Source: 9FT-COMBO-48-23 sp964400675
GTDB lineage: Bacteria > Chloroflexota > Dehalococcoidia > GIF9 > UBA5629
Length of the DNA stretch: 64,000 bases
Direction of reading: 5' to 3'
Assembly (NCBI GenBank): GCA_964400675.1
Contig: CAYNVO010000009.1
Coordinates: 68,078-132,077 of the forward strand
Made by a program: the position numbers and the translations under genes. The notes under the pieces were generated by a model. It had not been told where the DNA came from. It saw nothing but the letters and a program-made list of their open reading frames with translations, and made no database searches. Positions within the stretch are counted from its first letter, which is position 1. The number at the start of each line of letters is the position of its first letter. This document shows, in pieces, positions 49,781 through 57,100 of the stretch.

Positions 49781-50533
49781 TTACCACTGGTTCATATCTT
49801 GAAATTCTTGTTCCGGATTGCTCCTGGCACCCAGGCGCAAACCTTGCGCCATGCCGACGGCTACCTCGTACTCGTTGTCCTCCAACGCCTTTATAGTTGC
49901 CCTGGCGACTTCCGCCGCTGGTATTCCTCTATCCTCCTGCCCCCGTTCTCCTCTCGCCCCCTTATCTAACTCCGTATCCACCATAGGTGGAATTATCTCA
50001 AATACTTTTACAGAAGTGCCTCTCAACTGATGCCTGAGTGACAGGCTGAACGAGTGAATTGCAGCTTTAGTGGCGCAATAAACCGGCATTGCGGCTATAG
50101 GTATGAAAGCTAAGCCGGAAGAGACATTAACTATGGCTGCCTCCTTATGTTTTGAAAGCAACGGAACAAAATACCCGGACAGGTGGACACTGGCTTTCAG
50201 GTTGATTTCAATTTCATCTTCGCCATTAAATAAATCGCCAGTACCTTTCTTAAAGTCAATCATTCTCTGAATTCCGGCGTTATTTATCAATATATTGGTT
50301 TTGCTGAAATTGGAGCTTACCCAGTCGAATAACGATTTGCGCTCTTTCTCCTGTGACAAATCACATACTCTGGTATGTATACGTGGCAGTTTATCCCTGG
50401 CTTCTTTTAACCTGCTCTCCCTTCTGCCGCAAATAATCACCTCGTTACCAGCCATGACAAAGGCTTCAGCAAGCGAGAAACCGATGCCTGTTGCTCCACC
50501 GGTGATCAGAATCGTATTGCCTTCAGTTTTCAT
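49781..50533 (-). CDS. Short-chain dehydrogenase/reductase
   Basis: 250 residues. NAD(P) motif TGGATGIGFSLAEAFVMAG, NNAGI, and the catalytic pattern VNVSSGLAFIPIAAMPVYCATKAA with Ser, Tyr and Lys in register. DltE-like by the YCATKAAIHSFSLSLRHQL segment. Substrate unknown. GAGGTAAATA precedes the ATG. Confidence 0.92.
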   Translation of the reverse strand: MKTEGNTILITGGATGIGFSLAEAFVMAGNEVIICGRRESRLKEARDKLPRIHTRVCDLSQEKERKSLFDWVSSNFSKTNILINNAGIQRMIDFKKGTGDLFNGEDEIEINLKASVHLSGYFVPLLSKHKEAAIVNVSSGLAFIPIAAMPVYCATKAAIHSFSLSLRHQLRGTSVKVFEIIPPMVDTELDKGARGERGQEDRGIPAAEVARATIKALEDNEYEVAVGMAQGLRLGARSNPEQEFQDMNQW

Positions 50534-50562
50534 TATTTACCTCGGTTTAGAGAGAAGCTGTG

Positions 50563-51012
50563 CTAATCCCGGTCCACCTGCAAAAGCTCGAAGGTTGCCT
50601 TCTCGTCCGGAAGGCGGACTGCGTCCGTGCCCACTATCTCGAAGATAATTACCTCACCCACCAGCCAGGTTTTTACGCCGGGACGCAGGCAGCCGGTGAG
50701 CGTCTGCCCCGACCTGCCCAGTGCGGCGTGCATATGCAGCGTTGGCTTGCCCTTTTTATCGGGAGCGATTATGCCCACGCCGACCACCTCGTGCACACCG
50801 TCCACGGGCAGCAGCATCGACTCGGGCGGCATCTCGTCCGAGCGTCTCGGACCCACGACCACCTGACCGTCGCCGATGCCGCCAATCAGGACAACCTGCC
50901 CTGCCGAAATTTTCTTCTCTGCGGCAAAGCTCTCTATGCAGGCAGGGATAATATCTCCGTCTTCAAGCCGGATTACAAACACCCGTCCCAGTTTACCTTC
51001 AGATGACTTCAT
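50563..51012 (-). CDS. PPC/DUF296 domain protein
   Basis: 149 residues. GRVFVIRLEDGDIIPACIESFAAEKKISAGQVVLIGGIGDGQVVVG and THMHAALGRSGQTLTGCL-like (TLHMHAALGRSGQTLTGCL) are the DUF296 core, with the His-x-His-x-x-x-Gly-Arg metal-binding pattern. Single-domain bacterial members are trimeric and of unknown function. GGAGGC precedes the ATG. It follows the aldo/keto reductase by 12 bp on the same strand, so they are likely co-transcribed. Confidence 0.88.
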   Translation of the reverse strand: MKSSEGKLGRVFVIRLEDGDIIPACIESFAAEKKISAGQVVLIGGIGDGQVVVGPRRSDEMPPESMLLPVDGVHEVVGVGIIAPDKKGKPTLHMHAALGRSGQTLTGCLRPGVKTWLVGEVIIFEIVGTDAVRLPDEKATFELLQVDRD

Positions 51013-51024
51013 GGCAAGCCTCCT

Positions 51025-52071
51025 TCACGCTGATGGCTCCGTCTTTTGATACTTACTCTTATCTTTCTGATACTGTTCGACATGCTCAGCAATCATATCT
51101 ATAATGGGAAGATGATAGGGGCATTTTTCCTCGCATTCACCGCACTCGACGCACTCAGCTGCCCTTTCCATAACTGCACTCCAGATACCCGAGACCAGGT
51201 GTTCCGGCGGCAGGCGCCGGGCTAAGCTGGGATATATCATGACAGTGGATATGGCTATACCGGTCTGGCAGGGTTGACAGTAGTCGCAGCGATGACAGAA
51301 CCTGGTGCCGAGCTCCTCTTTCAGTTTTTGCATCTCTTTCACTTCGGCTGCGGTCATTTTATGGGAACCTTCCACTACCTGCATGATTTCCTCTATCTCA
51401 GCCACCTTCTCTATGCCGACGATTGTTACAATGTCCGGGTACCGGAGGAGATATTTCAAGGCGATTCTGGCGTTTGATATCATCCCTCCAGCTAGAGGCT
51501 TCATGACTATAAAGCCGACGTCGTGCTCTCTAGCCAGTGGCAGCAGCTCCTCGGCGGCTTCGGAGGTAACGAAGTTAAACGGGAACATGATGGTCTCGAA
51601 GCGTCCTGATGCCACTGCCTTCTTAGCCACATCCATCTGGTGTGAAGTGATGCCTATATGCTTTACCAGTCCCATATTTTTGGCCTTCTCCACCACCGAA
51701 ATCGGGCCGTCGGAGGCAAGAATCATGTCCAGCGAGTTAAAGTCGCTGATGCCGTGGAACTGGTACAGGTCTATGTATTCAACATTAAGCCGCTCCAGGC
51801 TCAGCTTTAGATGCTTTTCCACACCCTCGCGCTTTCGTGAAAGAGACTTTGTGGCTATAACAAGCTCCTGGCGCCGTCCTGCGATAGCCCTGCCGATGCG
51901 TTCCTCGCTGGTGGTATAAGCATTGGCGGTATCGAGGAAGGTTATGCCCAGGTCCAGGCATTTCTTGACCACAGCCACCGCCTCATCATCGTTGAGCCTT
52001 TGAATCGGTATGCCGCCGAAGCCCAAACGCGACACCAGCATATCGGTTTTGCCCAGTCTTATCTTCTCCAA
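51025..52071 (-). CDS. Aldo/keto reductase with C-terminal Fe-S domain
   Basis: 348 residues, TTG start behind GAGGTG. TIM-barrel motifs: LGFGGIPIQRL, DTANAYTTSEERIGRAI and KHIGITSHQMDVAKKA. The catalytic Tyr (Tyr52) is in NAYTTSE and Lys78 in IATKSLSR. The C-terminus holds CHRCDYCQPCQTGI and CVECGECEEKCPYHLPI, enough Cys for two clusters, as in the ferredoxin-type aldo/keto reductases of anaerobes. It probably couples NAD(P)H and Fe-S electron carriers to a carbonyl or related substrate. Confidence 0.92.
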   Translation of the reverse strand: MEKIRLGKTDMLVSRLGFGGIPIQRLNDDEAVAVVKKCLDLGITFLDTANAYTTSEERIGRAIAGRRQELVIATKSLSRKREGVEKHLKLSLERLNVEYIDLYQFHGISDFNSLDMILASDGPISVVEKAKNMGLVKHIGITSHQMDVAKKAVASGRFETIMFPFNFVTSEAAEELLPLAREHDVGFIVMKPLAGGMISNARIALKYLLRYPDIVTIVGIEKVAEIEEIMQVVEGSHKMTAAEVKEMQKLKEELGTRFCHRCDYCQPCQTGIAISTVMIYPSLARRLPPEHLVSGIWSAVMERAAECVECGECEEKCPYHLPIIDMIAEHVEQYQKDKSKYQKTEPSA

Positions 52072-52104
52072 TTTAACACCTCAAAGTGAAAAACTGCTGC
52101 CGGT

Positions 52105-52158
52105 AATTGTACCACTTCCTGAGGCAAAGCTGCCGGCATTAACTTTGTGACGGAATGT
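52105..52158. repeat. 54-bp direct repeat, left copy
   Basis: Matches 53522-53575 at 51 of 54 positions. Read as protein, both give LPEAKLPALTL followed by a stop in the same phase, so the repeat is a gene 3' end. It flanks the nucleotidyltransferase/HEPN pair on the left. Confidence 0.85.
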
Positions 52159-52289
52159 GCAGCGCTCGCATATTATTCTACTCCTACTATTGAAGTGAGC
52201 TTTCATATAAGGAGAACGACGAAATCGTGGCAAGGCTTTATAGGTTGGAAGGTGAAGAACTGGCTGGCATGGCATAGAGAGTACTTGTG

Positions 52290-52348
52290 TTGACTTGAAG
52301 ATAGTATGCAGTGTAAAATACTGCAATAGCAGTAAATAATACTGCAAT
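52290..52348 (+). promoter_or_regulatory. Promoter and operator of the HTH-nucleotidyltransferase/HEPN operon
   Basis: TTGACT (52290-52295), 18-bp spacer, TAAAAT (52314-52319). TACTGC-AATA-GCAGTA (52319-52334) is a perfect inverted repeat at the start site, and TACTGCAAT recurs 21 bp later (52340-52348). This suits binding of the HTH-bearing first protein. Confidence 0.7.
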
Positions 52349-52357
52349 TATATAAAC

Positions 52358-52933
52358 ATGATGCTAGAAGCTCTTTTGGGGTCAAAGTTAAGGTCAAAAG
52401 TGCTGGGATGGCTATTCAGCCATCCGGACGAGCGCTATTTTGTCCGACAGCTCACTAATTTGGTGAAGGAAGATTCTACTAATATGAGCCGTGAGCTGGC
52501 TCGCCTGGAAAAGGCTGGCATCCTTGTTTCGACCACGGAAGGGAAGCAGAAGTATTACCAGGTAAACCGGCAAAGCCCTCTTTTCAATGAGCTCCGTGGA
52601 CTAATTATTAAGACCTCAGGCCTGGCTGATGGGCTGCGGGAAGTGCTGGCGCCACTGGCTGACCAGATTGCCAGCGCCTTCGTTTATGGAAGCATGGCAA
52701 GCGGCGAAGCTAACTCGGCGAGCGACATCGACCTGATGGTTGTGGGTGATATAGATGAAATGGCGCTTCACAAGGCGATTTCCCAGGCAGAAAACAAGCT
52801 GGCCAGGCCAGTCAACTATAGGCTCATGAGCCAGCGTGAATTCGATGAACGACGAAGTCAAAAAGATGGTTTCCTTGCCCGCGTGCTATCAGGGCAGAAA
52901 ATTATGATTCTGGGTTCTATCGATGAAATATGA
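52358..52933 (+). CDS. HTH + minimal nucleotidyltransferase (antitoxin-type)
   Basis: 191 residues. A winged-helix start (SKVLGWLFSHPDERYFVRQL, then SRELARLEKAGILVST) is followed by a nucleotidyltransferase domain with YGSMASGEANSASDIDLMVVG (GSx10DxD). In HEPN/MNT pairs the MNT partner is the antitoxin, acting by AMPylating the HEPN toxin; here it also carries an HTH for self-regulation. It overlaps the HEPN gene by 11 bp. Promoter and operator precede it. Confidence 0.9.
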   Translation: MMLEALLGSKLRSKVLGWLFSHPDERYFVRQLTNLVKEDSTNMSRELARLEKAGILVSTTEGKQKYYQVNRQSPLFNELRGLIIKTSGLADGLREVLAPLADQIASAFVYGSMASGEANSASDIDLMVVGDIDEMALHKAISQAENKLARPVNYRLMSQREFDERRSQKDGFLARVLSGQKIMILGSIDEI

Positions 52934-53366
52934 TGAACTGCTGAACTCGCGGCGAATCCGCAAGGAAAAGGTTTCACCCGCAGAGGTAGAGCACGCGCTT
53001 GACCGCGCCGAGCGTGACTTGCAAACGGCGCGTACGCTCATAGAGAGTGACCGGGACTGGGGCTTTGCTGTGGCTTACGATGCCGTATTACAGGCTTCGA
53101 GAGCTTATATGTTTGCCCGGGGGTTCCGACCAGCCAGCAGCGAAAGCCACAAGAACACATTTGCCTTTATGCGCCTGGCGCTGGGCAGGAACTATGAAGA
53201 GCTTATGACCTACTTCGACCGGATGCGTAACAAGCGCCACCAGGCAATTTATGAAATAGCCGGGCTCATCACCGAGACCGAAGCCCACAATATACTGGAA
53301 AAGGCAGAGAGCTTTGTTGCCCTGATTCGTGAAGAGCTGAAGAAGGTGACAGATGCCGACGCATGA
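52923..53366 (+). CDS. HEPN-domain protein (toxin-type)
   Basis: 147 residues, all helical. The R-x4-6-H motif is in MRNKRHQAIYE. The rest (ALDRAERDLQTARTLIESDRDWGFAVAYDAVLQASRAYMFARG) fits the HEPN group that pairs with MNT-type antitoxins. HEPN proteins are RNases that cut near the anticodon or other RNAs. The overlap with the upstream gene (11 bp) and the shared promoter make a toxin-antitoxin module. Both genes sit between the 54-bp repeats. Confidence 0.9.
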   Translation: MKYDELLNSRRIRKEKVSPAEVEHALDRAERDLQTARTLIESDRDWGFAVAYDAVLQASRAYMFARGFRPASSESHKNTFAFMRLALGRNYEELMTYFDRMRNKRHQAIYEIAGLITETEAHNILEKAESFVALIREELKKVTDADA

Positions 53367-53567
53367 CATCACAGGCAACCGGAAAGAGATACTGGTTGAC
53401 CATGTCAACCACATCATTGGTTCCACGGAGGCGGCACGTTTCGCCGTCGGCTATTTCTTTCTCTCCGGTCTCACACCAGCATTGCCGGCAGGTTGAAAAG
53501 GGTAAATGAACTGCGCCATGCAATTGCACCACTTCCTGAGGCAAAGTTGCCGGCATTAACTTTGTGA
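53353..53567 (+). pseudogene. Remnant of a PLD/SNF2-type helicase gene (N-terminus joined to C-terminus)
   Basis: The frame from ATG 53353 gives REILVDHVNHIIGSTEAARF-like sequence (NRKEILVDHVNHIIG, STEAARFAVGYFFLSGL), which matches the N-terminus of helicases that go with restriction-modification systems. It then loses frame near 53470 and continues in another phase as HTSIAGRLKRVNELRHA, ending LPEAKLPALTL at 53567. The middle of the gene (many hundreds of codons) is gone. The end of this remnant is the right copy of the 54-bp repeat. A large internal deletion is inferred. Confidence 0.65.
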
Positions 53568-53575
53568 CGTAATGT
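53522..53575. repeat. 54-bp direct repeat, right copy
   Basis: Pairs with 52105-52158 (three differences). It is the 3' end of the helicase-like remnant, which suggests how the left copy arose: by duplication of this gene end. Confidence 0.85.
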
Positions 53576-53612
53576 TTAGCCAGTAGAAATATGACCTAAT
53601 AATAGATGTTTT

Positions 53613-56600
53613 TTACTGAAGGTCGGGCAATGATTTTACTATCTTCACTGTCTCCAGGCTAACAGTAATGACCTTGCCAATAAGACGAATTATATATTGT
53701 GGGTCATCCAGCCTATTCGGGTCATTGACTATGCCACTTCTTTTATCGGTGCTTACTTTATACTGGTCAATAATCCAATCAAGAGCAGAGCGGTTGCCCA
53801 AACGGTATTCAAAAACTTCCGGCGGGATGCCGCCCAGAGTGAGAAAATCATTGTAGACAATGTTAGTTTTATCCCTGGATAAGGTCATTCTCTCAACGCG
53901 ATAATTCACCTTAGCATCCTTGTTTTCCAACCATGTTAAGGGATACTCAGTCTGTTTTTCATAGTTTACGTGAAGCTCTGCAAGCTGCTTCCCGGCTTTG
54001 GCGAACTCCCAGAAACCAGGAGCAAAGGGTATTCGTGGCAATTCCCTCTTTAAGTTAGCCGCATATTTCTCGCGGTACTGAGGGTGATGCAGGACAGCAT
54101 ACATATAGTGGAAGATATCCTGATTCGAAATATGGCTGTCCTTGTAGTGCTCTTGAAATCTAGTTAGTGCCCAATCGGTTACGTTTTCCTTACGAATAGT
54201 GCCATTCTCAGCATATGTGTATAATGGAAAACATTGAGTGCCTGCACCGAATCCCCCACACATAACTAAATTCGGAATTACGTTTGTAGCTAAGCAAACA
54301 AAAGGTTTTTCAGAGGACTGAGTAACACAAATCACCCGGTTCTCAGTTTCTGAAGTGGCATTTGGGAAAACAATGGGCTGCCGATATCTTCTCTGATTAA
54401 GCAAATGGTCAAAATATAGATACTCTTTACAGAATGGGCGATACATTGAAAGACGAACCTTTGAAGAATCAAAAGATATAGTTTCATGGTTAGCCAGTGC
54501 TGTTTTGAGACGGTCCGTCCACTTTACAAAAGAGGGATCATTGTTCACAAAGTCATCAATATTGATAATCTCATTCTTCTGAGAAAAGCGAAATACCTCG
54601 TAATTGTAGTTATTGATTAGTTGCGTCACTTTCTTTTCCAAGCTGTCTTTCCGAAAGTCATAAACCCATTCATCACGGTTTGTGCCAACCCCAAGTGAGA
54701 ATGTCTTGAAAATCGTTATAGAGTCCAGCTTTTCAGTTTTGGCTTCCTTGGTCCCCATAGGCATAAACGAGTCAAACGAACTATCTAATCCCGCTGTTAG
54801 CCAGTTGTGTTTAGAATCCGGAGAGATATCTTGCCATTCGATGCTTGCTATAGAAGCTTTCTCATTAAGAAAATCGTATTTTTCTTCTTTGCGACAGAAC
54901 TCATCGGTGTGGAAATAGTGTATTTTTGATTTTTTGGGCCGACCTGTGCCGTTCTTCTTAACAAAGAGGTTTATACTGACGCCAACCTGAATACCAAAGA
55001 CATTGTGGGTCGTGCCGGATAGCTTCGGATTTTTACGAACGTTGCCACCTAAATCTAAAACATAGATGGCATCGAAGTCCTGCTGCAAACACTTTCTCAT
55101 CCCATCAAAAGTGATTTCATTTACGAAGCTATTATTGGTCACAAAGGCTACTATACCTTCATCTCCGATTCTGTCGGATGCCCAGCGTATGGCTTTAACA
55201 TAGGGGTCGTTCAATTTTCTGAGCAAGGTGGCTTTTGAACCCTTCCCATATGTTTGAGAAACGCGCTTATCGATTTCCTCGTATTTCCGATTCTTATTGT
55301 TATCGTTTTCGTTCACCTGCCCGGCGTTATAAGGAGGATTACCGATAACAACGAAAATTGGAGTTGTTTGCTGGCGCTTCACCCTGGCCGTGTTCTCCTT
55401 TGTGAAGAAAGAAAGCTGCTTAACTTTGGCAAGGTCAAATGTATCGACTAAACAGATACCACTAAAGGGCTGGTATTTGTCGGTAACTTCGTAGTATTCA
55501 TGCTCAATATTCATTGAGGCGATGTAGTAGGGTAAAAGCATGACCTCGTTACAGTGAAGCTCACCGGCGTATTTGAAAGGCAGTTTTGAATGTTTTATTT
55601 CTCGCATCGCCCACAAAATAAAATTACCGGTTCCGACAAACGGGTCGATGATATGCACCCCCTCATCTGAAAGGGAGCGCCCGAAATCTTTTTGAAGAAT
55701 ATGCTCCACGGATTTGACCATAAACTTAACAATTGACTGCGGGGTATAGACTATGCCGTGTGTGTCAGCCACTTTGACTGAAAAACCCTGGAAAAACTTC
55801 TCATAGACCGTGTTAAGGAAGCTCTGCTTCTGCGAGAAATCGTCAATAGTGGCTGCGGTTGTCTCAATGGCAACATAGAAGCGGTCAAGCGGTTTGAGGA
55901 ACTCGTTGCGGCTAAAGGATTGCGATGTCAGTGCTGAGATGACTTTTTCAATCTCACGGGCTATAACATTGCGCTCCACGAAATCGGGATTATTGAAGAC
56001 CTTGCGGAAAATGCGCTCTGTGAGCAAATGCTGAATAAGCATTTCCTCTACTGCTTGAATGGAGATATTGGGATTAATAGTTTCCTGGCAGAGTTGAACC
56101 AGGTCGTTGAATGCCTGAATAAAAAGGTTATTGGTTTGACGTTCCTTTTCGATAAGTTCTAGTAAGCCGTTGGCTAGTTCTTGTACTTTGAGTTTGAATT
56201 CTTCGACAGCCCTCTGCCATTCCTCAAAGGCGGGCGCCTCGTATTCGAAGAAGACTTTTAGACCTTCTATAAGGAGGTCAGGATTAGAAATATCCTCATC
56301 AAAAATCTCATGCCCATCTTGCCATATGACAATACGGTCTGGTGCTTGAAAAAGTATATTATTCTTAGGATAGCCATCATCAAACTTCTTCTTTATTGCC
56401 TTGTCGAGGTCATCGCTGGCATCCTTTGCCTCCCAGTAGCCATGCACAAGGTTGAACGTGTCGACCAGAGCGCCATCAACGAATTTGGTATGCATGCCAG
56501 TTTTAAAGGGATACTGCTCTATAAGTGTCTGACCGAATTGACCAGCACAGTGGCGAATTAATGAGGCAAACGCCGGTGATACAGCACCTTCATGTGACAT

Positions 56601-56741
56601 ACCAAGCTCAGAGAGGCCGCTAATAGCTTCATAGTATGCTTTGACTGATTTATGAGCGGGTTTAATATTTAGAGTTATCATTGCCCTAACGTAACCGAAC
56701 CGAACGACGCCAATTTGAGCATAATCAAATTGTGTAGACAT
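53613..56741 (-). CDS. Single-chain restriction-modification enzyme, second copy
   Basis: 1042 residues. Nuclease-like Asp94 and GYWEAK with Glu104 and Lys106 near the N-terminus; YTPQSIVKFM (332-341); SAM motif DPFVGTGN (366-373); NPPY (468-471); then a target-recognition region of about 550 residues ending in PEVFEYRLGNRSALDWIIDQ. It resembles the enzyme at 461-3688 in layout, with low sequence identity (inferred by eye). Lacks a helicase part. Upstream helicase-like sequence (53353-53567) is a remnant. Start at ATG 56741 or ATG 56681; neither has a clear ribosome-binding site. Confidence 0.88.
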   Translation of the reverse strand: MSTQFDYAQIGVVRFGYVRAMITLNIKPAHKSVKAYYEAISGLSELGMSHEGAVSPAFASLIRHCAGQFGQTLIEQYPFKTGMHTKFVDGALVDTFNLVHGYWEAKDASDDLDKAIKKKFDDGYPKNNILFQAPDRIVIWQDGHEIFDEDISNPDLLIEGLKVFFEYEAPAFEEWQRAVEEFKLKVQELANGLLELIEKERQTNNLFIQAFNDLVQLCQETINPNISIQAVEEMLIQHLLTERIFRKVFNNPDFVERNVIAREIEKVISALTSQSFSRNEFLKPLDRFYVAIETTAATIDDFSQKQSFLNTVYEKFFQGFSVKVADTHGIVYTPQSIVKFMVKSVEHILQKDFGRSLSDEGVHIIDPFVGTGNFILWAMREIKHSKLPFKYAGELHCNEVMLLPYYIASMNIEHEYYEVTDKYQPFSGICLVDTFDLAKVKQLSFFTKENTARVKRQQTTPIFVVIGNPPYNAGQVNENDNNKNRKYEEIDKRVSQTYGKGSKATLLRKLNDPYVKAIRWASDRIGDEGIVAFVTNNSFVNEITFDGMRKCLQQDFDAIYVLDLGGNVRKNPKLSGTTHNVFGIQVGVSINLFVKKNGTGRPKKSKIHYFHTDEFCRKEEKYDFLNEKASIASIEWQDISPDSKHNWLTAGLDSSFDSFMPMGTKEAKTEKLDSITIFKTFSLGVGTNRDEWVYDFRKDSLEKKVTQLINNYNYEVFRFSQKNEIINIDDFVNNDPSFVKWTDRLKTALANHETISFDSSKVRLSMYRPFCKEYLYFDHLLNQRRYRQPIVFPNATSETENRVICVTQSSEKPFVCLATNVIPNLVMCGGFGAGTQCFPLYTYAENGTIRKENVTDWALTRFQEHYKDSHISNQDIFHYMYAVLHHPQYREKYAANLKRELPRIPFAPGFWEFAKAGKQLAELHVNYEKQTEYPLTWLENKDAKVNYRVERMTLSRDKTNIVYNDFLTLGGIPPEVFEYRLGNRSALDWIIDQYKVSTDKRSGIVNDPNRLDDPQYIIRLIGKVITVSLETVKIVKSLPDLQ

Positions 56742-56991
56742 GTCAAGCGGTAAGGATGTAGATCAGCACGAAACATCACGGATAACAAAATATTTTGCCT
56801 TGGGAAATGCTACTAAGTATCACTGAACGAAACTGACTTCTGTGCAGCTACTCACCACACGAGCGTATTCGATTGCACTTCTTCACGGTTGGCGAACTCC
56901 AGCCTCTTTTGTTGTAGGGGAACTGCCTGTAGAATTATGGTAATATTCAGTCATCACATGCGGGCTACCGGAGAGGTGAAGGAGGCAGTCT
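56742..56991. other. Intergenic gap with no supported gene
   Basis: 250 bp between the second restriction enzyme and the flavoprotein gene. A Shine-Dalgarno-like GGTGAAGGAGG lies at its end, before the 24-codon frame that follows. I see nothing else. Confidence 0.4.
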
Positions 56992-57066
56992 ATGCCGCTT
57001 AAAGAAAAGGACAGGAAAATCATAGAAATGCTGGCTAAGAATGTGGAAAGGGAGTCCGAGGTTTGA
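56992..57066 (+). CDS. 24-residue leader or relic ORF
   Basis: ATG 56992 behind GTGAAGGAGG gives a charged, helical 24-residue peptide (MPLKEKDRKIIEMLAKNVER...). It ends 34 bp before the start of the flavoprotein gene. The good ribosome-binding site and codon use suggest it is translated. It could be the truncated start of an older gene (the sequence looks like the first helix of a small DNA-binding protein) or a true leader peptide. Confidence 0.35.
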   Translation: MPLKEKDRKIIEMLAKNVERESEV

Positions 57067-57100
57067 GCAGACCAGTTTTCATATATCTGAGGAGGGAGTG

